NCBI GenBank assembly: GCA_945870325.1
Contig: CAMBRQ010000002.1
Coordinates: 62,001-126,000 of the forward strand
Reading direction: 5' to 3'
DNA from: an uncultured Dorea sp.
GTDB lineage: Bacteria; Bacillota; Clostridia; Lachnospirales; Lachnospiraceae
Length of the DNA stretch: 64,000 nt
Positions within the stretch are counted from its first letter, which is position 1. The number at the start of each line of letters is the position of its first letter. The notes beneath the pieces are model-generated. The model worked only from the letters and a program-made list of their open reading frames with translations, did no database searches and was not told the origin of the DNA. This document shows, piece by piece, positions 18,503 to 27,289 of this stretch. A program made the position numbers and the translations under genes.

Positions 18503-19516
18503 ATGACATATCAAGAGGTACTTAAGAATGCAAGAACCTGCATGGGAGAATACTGCAAAGCCTGTCCGGTGTGCAACGGTAAGGCGTGCAGCAGCCAGAT
18601 GCCGGGACCAGGAGCCAAAGGAAGCGGAACGGTTGCAATCCGTAATTATGATAAATGGCAGGAACTCTGTGTTAACATGGATACAATCTGTGAAAATCAA
18701 TCGGTAGATACGACCCTCAACTTATTCGGGCAGACATTCCGACTTCCGATCTTTGCTGCCCCGATCGGTGCTATGAAACTTCACTATGGGGATAAGTATG
18801 ATGATCTGGAATACAATGATATTCTGGTTCCCGCCTGCGTGGATGCAGGAATTGCAGCGTTCACAGGAGACGGCACGAATCCGGCAGTCATGGTGGCAGC
18901 AACAGAGGCGGTTAAGAAACAGGGAGGCAAAGGAATCCCGACGGTAAAGCCATGGGATATCAACACTTTGAAGGAGAAGTTGGCGATGATCAAAGCGTCC
19001 GGTTCTTTTGCAGTTGCTATGGATATCGATGCGGCAGGACTTCCATTCCTTAAGAATCTGACCCCTCCGGCTGGAAGCAAGACGGTAGAAGAATTGAAAG
19101 AGGTTGTAAAAGAGGCAGAAGTTCCATTTATTGTGAAGGGAATTATGACAGTAAAAGGAGCACTGAAAGCGAAAGAAGCAGGAGCAGCAGCGATTGTTGT
19201 ATCGAATCACGGCGGGCGCGTCCTTGATCAGTGCCCGGCGACGGCAGAAGTGCTGGAAGAGATTGCAGATGCTGTGGGAGGAACGATGAAGATCTTCGTA
19301 GACGGCGGAATCCGTTCTGGCGTAGATGTATTCAAAGCGCTGGCTCTTGGAGCGGATGCGGTTCTGATCGGACGCCCATACGTAACGGCTGTATATGGCG
19401 GTGCGGCAGAAGGTGTTGCAGCATATACAGATAAACTGGCGGCCGAATTAGAGGATGCAATGGCAATGTGCGGTGCGCATTCGCTGGAAGAGATCTCAAG
19501 AGATATGGTAAGATAG
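18503..19516 (+). CDS. FMN-dependent alpha-hydroxy-acid oxidizing protein with N-terminal cysteine cluster
   Basis: 337 residues of the lactate oxidase / glycolate oxidase fold: APIG near the FMN, the catalytic histidine in VVSNHGGRVLD (His236) and the phosphate-binding VDGGIRSGVDVFKALALGADAV in two parts. These enzymes oxidise 2-hydroxy acids such as lactate to 2-oxo acids. Residues 13-29 hold five cysteines (C-x4-C-x2-C-x2-C-x4-C), absent from classical oxidases and suggestive of a bound metal or Fe-S cluster, which would suit a dehydrogenase in an anaerobe. The substrate is unknown. It has its own promoter; holA starts 3 nt after its stop. Confidence 0.88.
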   Translation: MTYQEVLKNARTCMGEYCKACPVCNGKACSSQMPGPGAKGSGTVAIRNYDKWQELCVNMDTICENQSVDTTLNLFGQTFRLPIFAAPIGAMKLHYGDKYDDLEYNDILVPACVDAGIAAFTGDGTNPAVMVAATEAVKKQGGKGIPTVKPWDINTLKEKLAMIKASGSFAVAMDIDAAGLPFLKNLTPPAGSKTVEELKEVVKEAEVPFIVKGIMTVKGALKAKEAGAAAIVVSNHGGRVLDQCPATAEVLEEIADAVGGTMKIFVDGGIRSGVDVFKALALGADAVLIGRPYVTAVYGGAAEGVAAYTDKLAAELEDAMAMCGAHSLEEISRDMVR

Positions 19517-19519
19517 TTC

Positions 19520-20500
19520 ATGAAAAGTTTGAATGAAGATATTAAGACAGGAAAGTTCAGACAAGCCTACCTTCTGTATGGGGAGGAGGCTTATCTGAAG
19601 AAACAGTATAAAGGCAAGATGACTAAGGCTATGCTTCCTGAAGGGGATACTATGAATTATGCCTATTATGAAGGCAAGGGAATCCATCCGACCGAACTGA
19701 TCGATCTGGCGGAGACGATGCCTTTTTTTGCCGAGCGCAGGCTGATTGTAGTGGAGAATTCAGGATTCTTCAAGAATGCGACGCCGGAACTGGCTGATTA
19801 CATTAAGACAATGCCGGATACAACTTGTTTTCTTTTTATAGAAAATGAGGTGGATAAGCGTGGAAAGATGTATAAAGCGGTGAAGGATAAAGGACGCATC
19901 GTAGAGATGGGCAGGCAGGACGAGAAGACACTGCTCTACTGGATTGCCGGGAATGTGAAGAAAGAGGGCAGGCAGATCAAAGAGTCAACAGCACGCTATC
20001 TTGTGGCAAAGACCGGCACGGATATGGAGAACCTGGAAAAGGAGATGGAGAAACTATTTTCCTATACTTTGGGGGAGAATGAGATTACCATGCAGGATGT
20101 GGACGATATCTGCACTACCCAGATTACGAATAAGATCTTTGAGATGGTAGAGGCAGTGGCAACGAAGCAGCAGAAGAAGGCTCTTGATTATTACTATGAT
20201 CTTCTTGCGCTGAAGGAGCCGCCAATGAGGATTCTTTACCTGCTGTCACGGCAGTTTAAATTATTGTTGGAAGTAAAAGATCTTCTGGGGCGAGGATATG
20301 ATAAGGGTCAGATTGCCAAGACTGCAGGACTTCATCCGTTTGTAGCGGGCAAATACATGCAGCAGTGCAAATCATTTACGAAAGAGGAACTGCGGGGAAT
20401 TATGGAAGAGTCTGCCGGTACAGAAGAAATGGTGAAGACAGGGAGGCTTAATGATGTCATGAGTGTTGAACTTTTTATTGTAAAACAGAGCAACCCGTGA
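19520..20500 (+). CDS. holA: DNA polymerase III subunit delta
   Basis: 326 residues with the delta-subunit N-terminal AAA+-like region (YLLYGEEAYLKKQYKGKM, then CFLFIENEVDKRGK) and the C-terminal collar domain (ALDYYYDLLALKEPPMRILYLLSRQFKLLLEV in part). Delta opens the beta sliding clamp within the clamp loader. The gene commonly neighbours lepA and hemW in Firmicutes, as here. It begins 3 nt after the oxidase stop, so they are probably cotranscribed. rpsT, often next to holA, is not seen in the gap 20501-20635. Confidence 0.93.
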   Translation: MKSLNEDIKTGKFRQAYLLYGEEAYLKKQYKGKMTKAMLPEGDTMNYAYYEGKGIHPTELIDLAETMPFFAERRLIVVENSGFFKNATPELADYIKTMPDTTCFLFIENEVDKRGKMYKAVKDKGRIVEMGRQDEKTLLYWIAGNVKKEGRQIKESTARYLVAKTGTDMENLEKEMEKLFSYTLGENEITMQDVDDICTTQITNKIFEMVEAVATKQQKKALDYYYDLLALKEPPMRILYLLSRQFKLLLEVKDLLGRGYDKGQIAKTAGLHPFVAGKYMQQCKSFTKEELRGIMEESAGTEEMVKTGRLNDVMSVELFIVKQSNP

Positions 20501-20635
20501 TATACTGGCAAAGATAAGAGACTGTGGGCTTCAAAGATTGAAAAGTATTGGGAGCATAGTCTCTTTTTGAGATGAAGTCTCTGGCAGAGCAGAGAGCGAA
20601 TAGAAATCATATAACAGACAAGGGGAAGAATAACT

Positions 20636-22453
20636 GTGGCAGGAATAGATCAGAGTAAAATTCGGAATTTTTGTATTATTGCACACATTGATCATGGAAA
20701 ATCCACGCTGGCAGACCGTATCATTGAGATGACCGGGCTGCTTACGAGTCGTGAGATGCAGTCTCAGGTACTGGATAATATGGATCTGGAGCGAGAGAGA
20801 GGAATTACCATCAAGGCACAGGCAGTGCGTATTGTCTATAAGGCGAAGGATGGCGAAGAGTATATCTTTAACTTAATTGATACTCCGGGACACGTGGATT
20901 TTAACTATGAAGTATCCAGGAGTCTGGCGGCTTGCGATGGTGCAATCCTAGTGGTGGATGCTGCCCAGGGCGTAGAAGCGCAGACGCTGGCGAATGTGTA
21001 TCTCGCGCTGGACCATGATCTGGATGTGATGCCGGTCATTAATAAAATCGATCTTCCAAGTGCAGAGCCGGAGCGAGTGATGGAGGAGATTGAAGACGTC
21101 ATTGGTATCGAAGCCATGGATGCACCGAAGATCTCGGCAAAGACCGGACTGAATGTGGAAGAAGTGCTGGAGCAGATCGTAGAGAAGATTCCGGCACCGC
21201 AGGGAGATTCGTCAGCACCTCTGAAAGCATTGATCTTCGATTCTGTGTATGATTCTTATAAAGGAGTCATCGTATTTTGCAGAATCAAAGAGGGTAGTGT
21301 GAAGAAAGGAACGCCGATTCTGATGATGGCTACCGGAGCCAAAGCAGAGGTTGTGGAAGTTGGATACTTTGGGGCAGGTCAGTTCATTCCGTGTGAGGAA
21401 TTGAGTGCCGGCATGGTTGGATATATTACTGCCAGCCTTAAGAATGTAAAAGACACACGCGTGGGTGATACAATTACCAATGCAGCGAATCCGTGTGCAG
21501 AGCCACTTCCGGGCTATAAGAAAGTGAATCCTATGGTTTATTGCGGTATGTATCCAGCAGATGGCGCGAAATATCCGGATCTTCGGGATGCTTTGGAAAA
21601 ATTGCAGTTGAATGATGCGTCTTTGCAGTTCGAGCCGGAGACGTCTATTGCATTAGGATTTGGTTTCCGCTGTGGGTTCCTGGGATTATTGCATCTGGAG
21701 ATTATCCAGGAGCGTTTGGAAAGAGAGTATAATCTGGATCTGGTTACTACCGCGCCAGGTGTTATCTATAAAGTCCATAAGACGAATGGTGACGTAATAG
21801 AACTGACGAATCCATCCAATCTTCCGGATCCATCTGAGATTGAATACATGGAAGAGCCTATGGTGAAGGCGGAGATTATGGTCACTTCTGAATTCATCGG
21901 TGCAATCATGGATCTGTGTCAGGAACGAAGAGGAGTCTATGAGGGAATGGAATATATTGAGGAGACACGTGCGGTGCTTCGGTATCATTTGCCATTGAAT
22001 GAGATTATCTATGACTTCTTCGATGCATTAAAATCCCGTTCCAGGGGCTATGCTTCTTTTGATTATGAACTGGATGGCTATGTACAGTCGAATCTTGTGA
22101 AACTGGATATCCTCATTAATAAGGAAGAAGTGGATGCGCTTTCCTTCATTCTTCATGCAGATACCGCTTATGAGCGTGGTCGCAAGATGTGCGAGAAGTT
22201 AAAAGAGGAGATTCCAAGACAACTCTTTGAGATTCCGATTCAGGCAGCGATTGGAAGCAAGATCATTGCAAGGGAAACTGTAAGAGCGATGCGAAAAGAT
22301 GTACTTGCCAAGTGTTATGGCGGTGATATCACCCGTAAACGAAAACTTCTGGAGAAACAGAAAGAAGGTAAGAAGCGTATGCGTCAGGTAGGTAATGTAG
22401 AGATTCCTCAGAAAGCGTTCATGAGCGTTCTGAAATTGGATGATAGAAAATGA
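20636..22453 (+). CDS. lepA: Elongation factor 4 (LepA)
   Basis: 605-residue ribosomal back-translocase GTPase. G motifs: [10 protein letters not shown] (G1), RGITIKAQ (G2), DTPGHVDF (G3), NKIDLPSA (G4). The LepA-specific C-terminal domain ends with [19 protein letters not shown] and [14 protein letters not shown]. The start is GTG at 20636, with AAGGGGAAG upstream. hemW overlaps its stop by 4 nt (ATGA). Confidence 0.98.
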   Translation: MAGIDQSKIRNFCIIAHIDHGKSTLADRIIEMTGLLTSREMQSQVLDNMDLERERGITIKAQAVRIVYKAKDGEEYIFNLIDTPGHVDFNYEVSRSLAACDGAILVVDAAQGVEAQTLANVYLALDHDLDVMPVINKIDLPSAEPERVMEEIEDVIGIEAMDAPKISAKTGLNVEEVLEQIVEKIPAPQGDSSAPLKALIFDSVYDSYKGVIVFCRIKEGSVKKGTPILMMATGAKAEVVEVGYFGAGQFIPCEELSAGMVGYITASLKNVKDTRVGDTITNAANPCAEPLPGYKKVNPMVYCGMYPADGAKYPDLRDALEKLQLNDASLQFEPETSIALGFGFRCGFLGLLHLEIIQERLEREYNLDLVTTAPGVIYKVHKTNGDVIELTNPSNLPDPSEIEYMEEPMVKAEIMVTSEFIGAIMDLCQERRGVYEGMEYIEETRAVLRYHLPLNEIIYDFFDALKSRSRGYASFDYELDGYVQSNLVKLDILINKEEVDALSFILHADTAYERGRKMCEKLKEEIPRQLFEIPIQAAIGSKIIARETVRAMRKDVLAKCYGGDITRKRKLLEKQKEGKKRMRQVGNVEIPQKAFMSVLKLDDRK

Positions 22454-23541
22454 GACCATTAGAATTATATATTCATATACCATTTTGTATACAGAAATGT
22501 CAATATTGTGACTTCCTGTCGGCTCCTTCCACTGCGAAGGAGCGGCAGGAGTATGTAGAGAGCCTTTGTCAGAAAATTCGTTCATACGGAGAACTGGCAA
22601 AGGCTTATCATGTTGTCAGTATCTTTGTGGGAGGAGGGACTCCGTCTATCCTGGAGGCAGGGCAGATGATTAGGATCTTTGATGTGGTACGCAGTACATT
22701 TTCTATAAATGAAGATGCGGAGATTACCATAGAAGCTAACCCTGGGACGGTGACCAGAGAGAAGTTAAAGGCTTATCGTCAGGCGGGCATCAATCGTCTG
22801 AGCATTGGGCTGCAGTCTGCAAAGAGCGAAGAACTAAAAATCCTTGGAAGAATCCATACTTATGAGGAATTTCTTGCAACGTACAGACTTGCCAGAGAAG
22901 AAGGATATCGGAATATCAATGTAGATCTGATGTCAGCAATTCCCCATCAGACGGCAGCAGGATGGAGTGAGACTTTAAGACAGGTTGCAGAATTAGGGCC
23001 TGAGCACATCTCAGCATATAGCCTGATGATCGAAGAGGGGACTCCGTTCTACGAACGGTATGGAGAAGGCAGGCATGAAGATGAATTGCCGGGCGAAGAT
23101 GAGGAAAGGAAGATGTACCGCCAAACCAGGTCTATTCTTAAGGAATATGGCTACCATAGATATGAGATATCTAATTATGCCAAACCAGGCTATGAATGTC
23201 GGCATAATCTGGGATACTGGAATCGGACAGAGTATCTGGGAATCGGCATGGGAGCGGCATCTCTGATAGATAATCAGAGATGGAACGAAGGTGGAGAACC
23301 AGAAGTCTTAACCATGGAGAACCAGATGGAAGAGTATATGTTCCTGGGACTTCGGAAGATGAAAGGCGTGCTAAAAGAGAGGTTCCTGGCAGAATTCGGG
23401 TGCGAAATGGAAGAAATCTATGGAGAGGTCTTGGGGAAGATGTATCGTGATGGACTTTTGGAGGAATGCGGGGATTACGTAAGACTGACGGAGAGAGGGA
23501 TCGATGTCAGTAATTATGTGATGAGTGAATTCCTCTTGTAG
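22450..23541 (+). CDS. hemW: Radical SAM heme chaperone HemW
   Basis: 363 residues. The radical-SAM cluster cysteines are Cys13, Cys17 and Cys20 in [12 protein letters not shown], and the HemW-type fourth residue set (C-x3-C-x2-C-D-F) is present, followed by [15 protein letters not shown] and the HemW C-terminal helical domain ([10 protein letters not shown]). HemW delivers heme to membrane proteins and is not an oxygen-independent coproporphyrinogen oxidase despite older annotation. It is cotranscribed with lepA. A large palindromic element begins directly after its stop codon. Confidence 0.95.
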   Translation: MRPLELYIHIPFCIQKCQYCDFLSAPSTAKERQEYVESLCQKIRSYGELAKAYHVVSIFVGGGTPSILEAGQMIRIFDVVRSTFSINEDAEITIEANPGTVTREKLKAYRQAGINRLSIGLQSAKSEELKILGRIHTYEEFLATYRLAREEGYRNINVDLMSAIPHQTAAGWSETLRQVAELGPEHISAYSLMIEEGTPFYERYGEGRHEDELPGEDEERKMYRQTRSILKEYGYHRYEISNYAKPGYECRHNLGYWNRTEYLGIGMGAASLIDNQRWNEGGEPEVLTMENQMEEYMFLGLRKMKGVLKERFLAEFGCEMEEIYGEVLGKMYRDGLLEECGDYVRLTERGIDVSNYVMSEFLL

Positions 23542-23583
23542 AGGGGAATTTAGTTCTTGAAGAGTATATGTGGAGTGTACGAC

Positions 23584-23823
23584 AGAAAGGGACAGTATGG
23601 CAGTTCATATCCGACTCCAATCGCCTACAATTCGTAGGTTCAAAAGAGGTCTGGAATCAGGAATCGAATGTAATCGTCGGAGAAAATCTGAAAGATTTTT
23701 CCGACTCAGACATTCTTGAATTCTGTGCTTGTGGCACAGAATTCATCCTGATTTCAGACCTCTTTTTTACCAACGGATTGTACGGCTCTTCTACGGATAT
23801 GAACTGCCATACTGCCCCTCTCT
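23584..23823 (+). repeat. Hairpin A of element copy 1
   Basis: Nested inverted repeats. The outer stem is 21 bp and perfect (23593-23613 with 23794-23814), extended outward by mostly paired bases. A second stem of 21 positions has a single G-T pair (23642-23662 with 23746-23766). Inside are a 12- to 13-bp stem (23676-23688 with 23694-23705) and an 11-bp perfect stem (23718-23728 with 23734-23744). A single strand would fold into one branched structure of about 240 nt. Confidence 0.9.
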
Positions 23824-24169
23824 GCCTGACATTCTTATGTGTGACTCTTCATGAACTGTGAGGATTCCTGGCGGGAGTGCGTGTGGAACGGTGTTGGATG
23901 GGTAACAGATTAGGAGTGGAACGGATTTATATTCATGAAGTAAACAGGAGTTTTGTGATTAAGACATAAATTAGTGCAGGGAATATGCTTTACATATAAT
24001 TTTTCATCATTGCATACCTTCCTGTTCTTTTCACACGTCCACGCTTCCAGTTTCCACCCAATATTTCTCCATGTATCGCCCCGGTATCCCAACCAATACC
24101 GCTCCACACATCCACTCCCGCTGGAATCCCCACAATGGAGAAAATCTTGAGTACACGGAGATGTCAGGT

Positions 24170-24407
24170 GCAAGGGTAGGGAAGTTGTGGGCTGTGGCCG
24201 TATCATGAGCCTTAGACCTCGTTGCAGAAAAAGATATCGTCAGTTCGTGCGAAACCAGGACCACAAGTCCTGGTTTCGAGGGCATCTGAGTCGTAAGACC
24301 ATCAAGGGCTTACGACTCAGATGCCCGGTTAGAACTGACGATATCTTTTTCTGTTACAAGGTCTTGGCGAAATAATCCGGCTACAGCCCACAGTTTCCCT
24401 GCCCTTG
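24170..24407 (-). repeat. Hairpin B of element copy 1
   Basis: Outer stem of about 26 positions (24170-24195 with 24383-24407) in which the plus-strand mismatches are G-T type. Middle stem of 22 perfect bp (24225-24246 with 24332-24353). Apical stem of 18 perfect bp (24280-24297 with 24309-24326) with loop ACCATCAAGGG. A side hairpin of 12 bp (24250-24261 with 24267-24278) exists only in this copy. It corresponds, reversed, to hairpin C at 53073-53285. Confidence 0.9.
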
Positions 24408-24451
24408 CGCCGTACACTTCCCAACACTCCACTTTCTACACAAAATTCCCC

Positions 24452-24964
24452 TTATAATAAATTCGCCATAACCAACGCATAGATCTCCTGATTCTTCTTC
24501 GTCCAATTATTGGCAATCGTCTCTGCTTCGGTCTCGGTTGGAGCCGTCACTGTCAGATCAATCAGAGGTGCTCCCTGTTCAATGACCTGGCATCTTATAG
24601 AATATTCATTATTAGAATTCCGATAGTAATCGGATTTTACTGATACTTCGTTTTTTAACTCATATTGCTTTTCGTTCAGAAACCGATTGATATCCTCCTG
24701 AATAGCAGAGGAGATATCATTCTTGAAGTAATGAATCGTTTCTGCACCATCTTCTGTCAGGTGATAGAAAGTTCGGCTGTGCGTGGATTCTTCACGGATA
24801 AAGCCAGATTCGATCAACTCTGAGATTGCCTGCTGTAGTTTAAAATAAGTCGTATATCCTTCATCCAGAATGAATTCTGAGATCTGGGAATTCGTCAGGG
24901 GAAAATCGACTTTATTCAGCATGTAGAGGATGATGAGTTTGTAGAGTTTAAATGATTGATCCAT
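24452..24964 (-). CDS. DUF4364 family protein (winged-helix-like)
   Basis: 170 residues, the full length of the DUF4364 family of Clostridia. The N-terminal half reads as a winged helix with PadR/MarR-like features (FPLTNSQISEFILDEGY, then LQQAISELIESGFI and the wing THSRTFYHLTEDG). The C-terminal half is a beta-rich domain of unknown role (IRCQVIEQGAPLIDLTVTAPT). It is the last gene of the minus-strand run malic enzyme, radical SAM, DUF4364; its start is 3 nt from the radical SAM stop. No regulatory target is known. Its stop codon abuts the palindromic element. Confidence 0.85.
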   Translation of the reverse strand: MDQSFKLYKLIILYMLNKVDFPLTNSQISEFILDEGYTTYFKLQQAISELIESGFIREESTHSRTFYHLTEDGAETIHYFKNDISSAIQEDINRFLNEKQYELKNEVSVKSDYYRNSNNEYSIRCQVIEQGAPLIDLTVTAPTETEAETIANNWTKKNQEIYALVMANLL

Positions 24965-24966
24965 GG

Positions 24967-25890
24967 TTACAACTCCTTTCCTTGCCAGATGTCATGACGC
25001 TTCAGATATGCCTGCATCTGGTTTAGTACCTGCCGCTTATTTCCTGTCCATAGGGGAGCAATCAGAAGTGACTTGGGTCCATCTCCGGTCAGCCGGTGTA
25101 CTACGATGTCAGGTCGTAGGATGCAGAGACATCGGCCAAGCATTTCAAAATATTCCTCCATGTCGGGAAGGGCAAATGGATGCTCGCGGTAATAGTCTGC
25201 GAGATCGGTATGTTCTAGTATGTGTAGTAAATGAAACTTTACACCCTGGATATCTAAGGTGTTCAGGTATCGGACAGTTTCCAGCATCTTATCCGTGTCT
25301 TCTGTGGGAAGTCCGAGAATCGTATGGACAATCACCGGGATATGAATTTTTCGCAAGTCTGATACAGCCTGTTCGAATACAGGAAGATCATAACCTCTCC
25401 GTATGAAATTCGCACTCCTGGGATGAATCGTCTGAAGGCCTAGTTCAATCCATACGGGCTTGATTCGGTTTAACTCTTCCAGCAGAGCAAGTATTTCCGG
25501 TCCGAGACAGTCAGGACGGGTAGCAATATCCAGAAGTCTGATATCGGGATGCCGGATGGCTTCGGTGAATATGTCCCTAAGATAGGAAACGGGTGCATAA
25601 GTATTGGTATATGCCTGAAAATACGCGATATAGGATGATCCGGTATATTTTCGGGCAACTTGTGCTTTGCCTTGCTCGATCTGTTCTGTAATCGAAAGAC
25701 TGCGATCTGAAGCAAAATCACCAGAACCGCCTGCGCTGCAGAAGATACAGCCCCGGCGGTTCAGTTTGCCGTCACGGTTAGGGCAGGTCATGCCGCCATC
25801 CAGTGAGATCTTATATAGTTTTTCGCCATAGGTTTGTTTAAAATAGTAATCCAGTGAATAATATCTCTTTTCTTCCCAGCGGACAGTCAT
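24967..25890 (-). CDS. TIGR01212-type radical SAM protein (YhcC/YtqA-like)
   Basis: 307 residues beginning with the family's typical YYFKQTYGEKLYKISLDGGM stretch, then the cluster-binding region CPNRDGKLNRRGCIFC, in which spaced cysteines match this family rather than a plain C-x3-C-x2-C motif. Later motifs include ELGLQTIHP and VHTILGLPTED. YhcC/YtqA proteins are conserved radical SAM enzymes without a settled substrate. It lies one base from the malic enzyme stop on the minus strand and belongs to the same transcript. Confidence 0.92.
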   Translation of the reverse strand: MTVRWEEKRYYSLDYYFKQTYGEKLYKISLDGGMTCPNRDGKLNRRGCIFCSAGGSGDFASDRSLSITEQIEQGKAQVARKYTGSSYIAYFQAYTNTYAPVSYLRDIFTEAIRHPDIRLLDIATRPDCLGPEILALLEELNRIKPVWIELGLQTIHPRSANFIRRGYDLPVFEQAVSDLRKIHIPVIVHTILGLPTEDTDKMLETVRYLNTLDIQGVKFHLLHILEHTDLADYYREHPFALPDMEEYFEMLGRCLCILRPDIVVHRLTGDGPKSLLIAPLWTGNKRQVLNQMQAYLKRHDIWQGKEL

Positions 25891-25891
25891 A

Positions 25892-27040
25892 CTAGATTAG
25901 TTCCTTTACTGCACGACTTACGACATCCGCAACACGTGGGTCGAATGCTTCCGGCAGGATATTATTTTCATTCAGTTCCTCATCAGGAATCAGGCTGGCG
26001 ATTGCGTTAGCAGTTGCCAGTTTCATCTCTTCGGTAATCTGGGTGGCACGTCCTTCTAGCGCTCCTTTGAAGATGCCAGGGAATGCTACTACGTTGTTTA
26101 CCTGATTCGGGAAATCGGAGCGTCCGGTTCCCACAACTTTGGCACCAGCTTCTTTGGCAAGATCTGGCATAATCTCAGGAACAGGGTTCGCCATAGCGAA
26201 CAGAATCGCATCCTGATTCATAGAAGCGACCATCTCTTTGGATACAATGTTCGGAGCAGAAACGCCAACGAAGATGTCAGCACCTTTTAATGCGTCTGCA
26301 AGTGTTCCGGTCTTACCTTCCAGATTGGTGACCTCTGTCATCTTCTGCTGCATCCAGTTCAGGTTCGGAGAATCCTTACTGATAATACCGTTGATATCGC
26401 ACATGGTGATATGCTTGAAACCATAAGTCAGAAGGAGTTTGGTGATTGCAACGCCAGCAGAGCCGGCGCCATTAACGACAACTTTGGAATCTTCTTTATT
26501 CTTACCGGTCACTTTCATGGCGTTGATAATTCCTGCGAGAACTACGATGGCAGTTCCATGCTGGTCATCATGGAAGACCGGGATGTCCAGTAATTCTTTC
26601 AGACGCTCTTCGATTTCGAAGCAGCGTGGAGCGCTGATGTCTTCCAGATTGATGCCGCCGAAAGCAGGTGCGATATTTACCACTGTCTTGATAATCTCTT
26701 CGGTATTCTGAGTATCAAGGCAGATCGGAACTGCATTCACTCCGCCAAATTCTTTGAATAATACGGCTTTTCCTTCCATAACCGGCATAGCGGCAAGAGC
26801 GCCGATGTTGCCAAGTCCAAGAACTGCGCTCCCGTCAGACACAACGGCTACGGTATTAGACTTGATTGTATAAGTATAAGCGGCTTCTTTGTCTTGGGCG
26901 ATGACTTTGCAAGGTTCGGCAACTCCAGGAGTATAAGCGATCGCCAGATCTTCGCGTGAGTTTACATGAGACTTTGCCGTGGTCTCAATCTTTCCTTGCC
27001 ATTCTTCGTGCATTTTGAGTGCTTTTTCATTATTTGTCAT
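25892..27040 (-). CDS. NAD(P)-dependent malic enzyme
   Basis: Oxidative decarboxylation of malate to pyruvate. The 382-residue form is the short bacterial type without a phosphotransacetylase domain. Seen: IAYTPGVAEPCKVI, the metal and substrate region FHDDQHGTAIVVLAGI, the Rossmann motif VVNGAGSAGVA, and FAMANPVPEIMP. ATG 27040 is preferred because AAGGTGGT lies 7 nt before it; a GTG at 27052 overlaps that ribosome site. It heads the minus-strand operon and is driven by a promoter divergent from rho. It could be annotated maeB/ytsJ-like, but the cofactor preference is not certain. Confidence 0.95.
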   Translation of the reverse strand: MTNNEKALKMHEEWQGKIETTAKSHVNSREDLAIAYTPGVAEPCKVIAQDKEAAYTYTIKSNTVAVVSDGSAVLGLGNIGALAAMPVMEGKAVLFKEFGGVNAVPICLDTQNTEEIIKTVVNIAPAFGGINLEDISAPRCFEIEERLKELLDIPVFHDDQHGTAIVVLAGIINAMKVTGKNKEDSKVVVNGAGSAGVAITKLLLTYGFKHITMCDINGIISKDSPNLNWMQQKMTEVTNLEGKTGTLADALKGADIFVGVSAPNIVSKEMVASMNQDAILFAMANPVPEIMPDLAKEAGAKVVGTGRSDFPNQVNNVVAFPGIFKGALEGRATQITEEMKLATANAIASLIPDEELNENNILPEAFDPRVADVVSRAVKELI

Positions 27041-27110
27041 GAGGAATACCACCTTTTCATATGTTCTTTCTTAATGATAGATACGAGGATGTATACTCGT
27101 ATTGTTTATA

Positions 27111-27139
27111 ATCATATCACCCCTCTGAAATCAAATCAA
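27111..27139 (-). promoter_or_regulatory. Malic enzyme operon promoter
   Basis: On the minus strand TTGATT (27134-27139) and TATGAT (27111-27116) are spaced 17 bp, about 70 bp before the start codon. A small hairpin with ACGAG/CTCGT arms lies in the leader near 27083-27100. It is back-to-back with the rho promoter. Confidence 0.6.
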
Positions 27140-27148
27140 TAAAAAGGC

Positions 27149-27213
27149 TTTCAAAATTCTAATATTTGTAGTATAATGGGTTCATGTTTCCAACTAAGGT
27201 CGTTTCCGACCTT
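27149..27213 (+). promoter_or_regulatory. rho promoter and leader hairpin
   Basis: TTTCAA (27149-27154) and TATAAT (27172-27177), spacing 17 bp. The leader of about 105 nt contains a 7-bp hairpin (AAGGTCG-TTTC-CGACCTT, 27196-27213... loop at 27203-27206) followed by T-rich sequence. Rho genes are often autoregulated through early termination in the leader; the hairpin is compatible with that but does not prove it. Confidence 0.6.
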
Positions 27214-27289
27214 TGATTCCATTTATATTTATATATTTTATATATGGCAAATAAAAAGCGGAAATCTATTTTTATGAAAGGGATAGCAT

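Larger units (their letters stand above)
23542..24451. repeat. ~910-bp paired-hairpin intergenic element, copy 1
   Basis: Fills the entire gap between convergent hemW and the DUF4364 gene, starting right after one stop codon and ending right before the other. Ends are inverted: GGGGAATTTA at 23543-23552 and AAATTCCCC at 24443-24451. It holds two units tail to tail. Unit A (plus) is 23542-about 23930 and unit B (minus) about 24000-24451. Each unit consists of a conserved start with GTGTAC, a very large hairpin, a TGACAT motif and a conserved tail (GGATTCC...GGGAGTG...TGTGGA-CGGT-TTGG). The element recurs inverted at 53036-53950; for example 23934-23953 (TTCATGAAGTAAACAGGAG) reappears reversed at 53484-53502. 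No convincing gene lies inside. Function unknown. Confidence 0.9.

Noticed and set aside
23568-23861. 97-codon plus-strand frame after hemW
   Set aside because: It lies entirely inside hairpin A; its composition is dictated by the inverted repeats and no family is recognisable.
23910-24206. Minus-strand open frame whose peptide (LHLTSPCTQDFLHCGDS...) recurs at 53281-53499
   Set aside because: The match follows from near-identical DNA in units B and C. The equivalent stretches of units A and D have stop codons, there is no ribosome site, and the frames run into the hairpins. More likely non-coding.
23542-24451. Retron or CRISPR interpretation of the palindromic elements
   Set aside because: No reverse transcriptase, Cas gene or regularly spaced direct repeats in the window; units are tail to tail and not arrayed.
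23542-24451. Insertion sequence with coding capacity
   Set aside because: No transposase-like frame within 910 bp and no target-site duplication visible at either locus.
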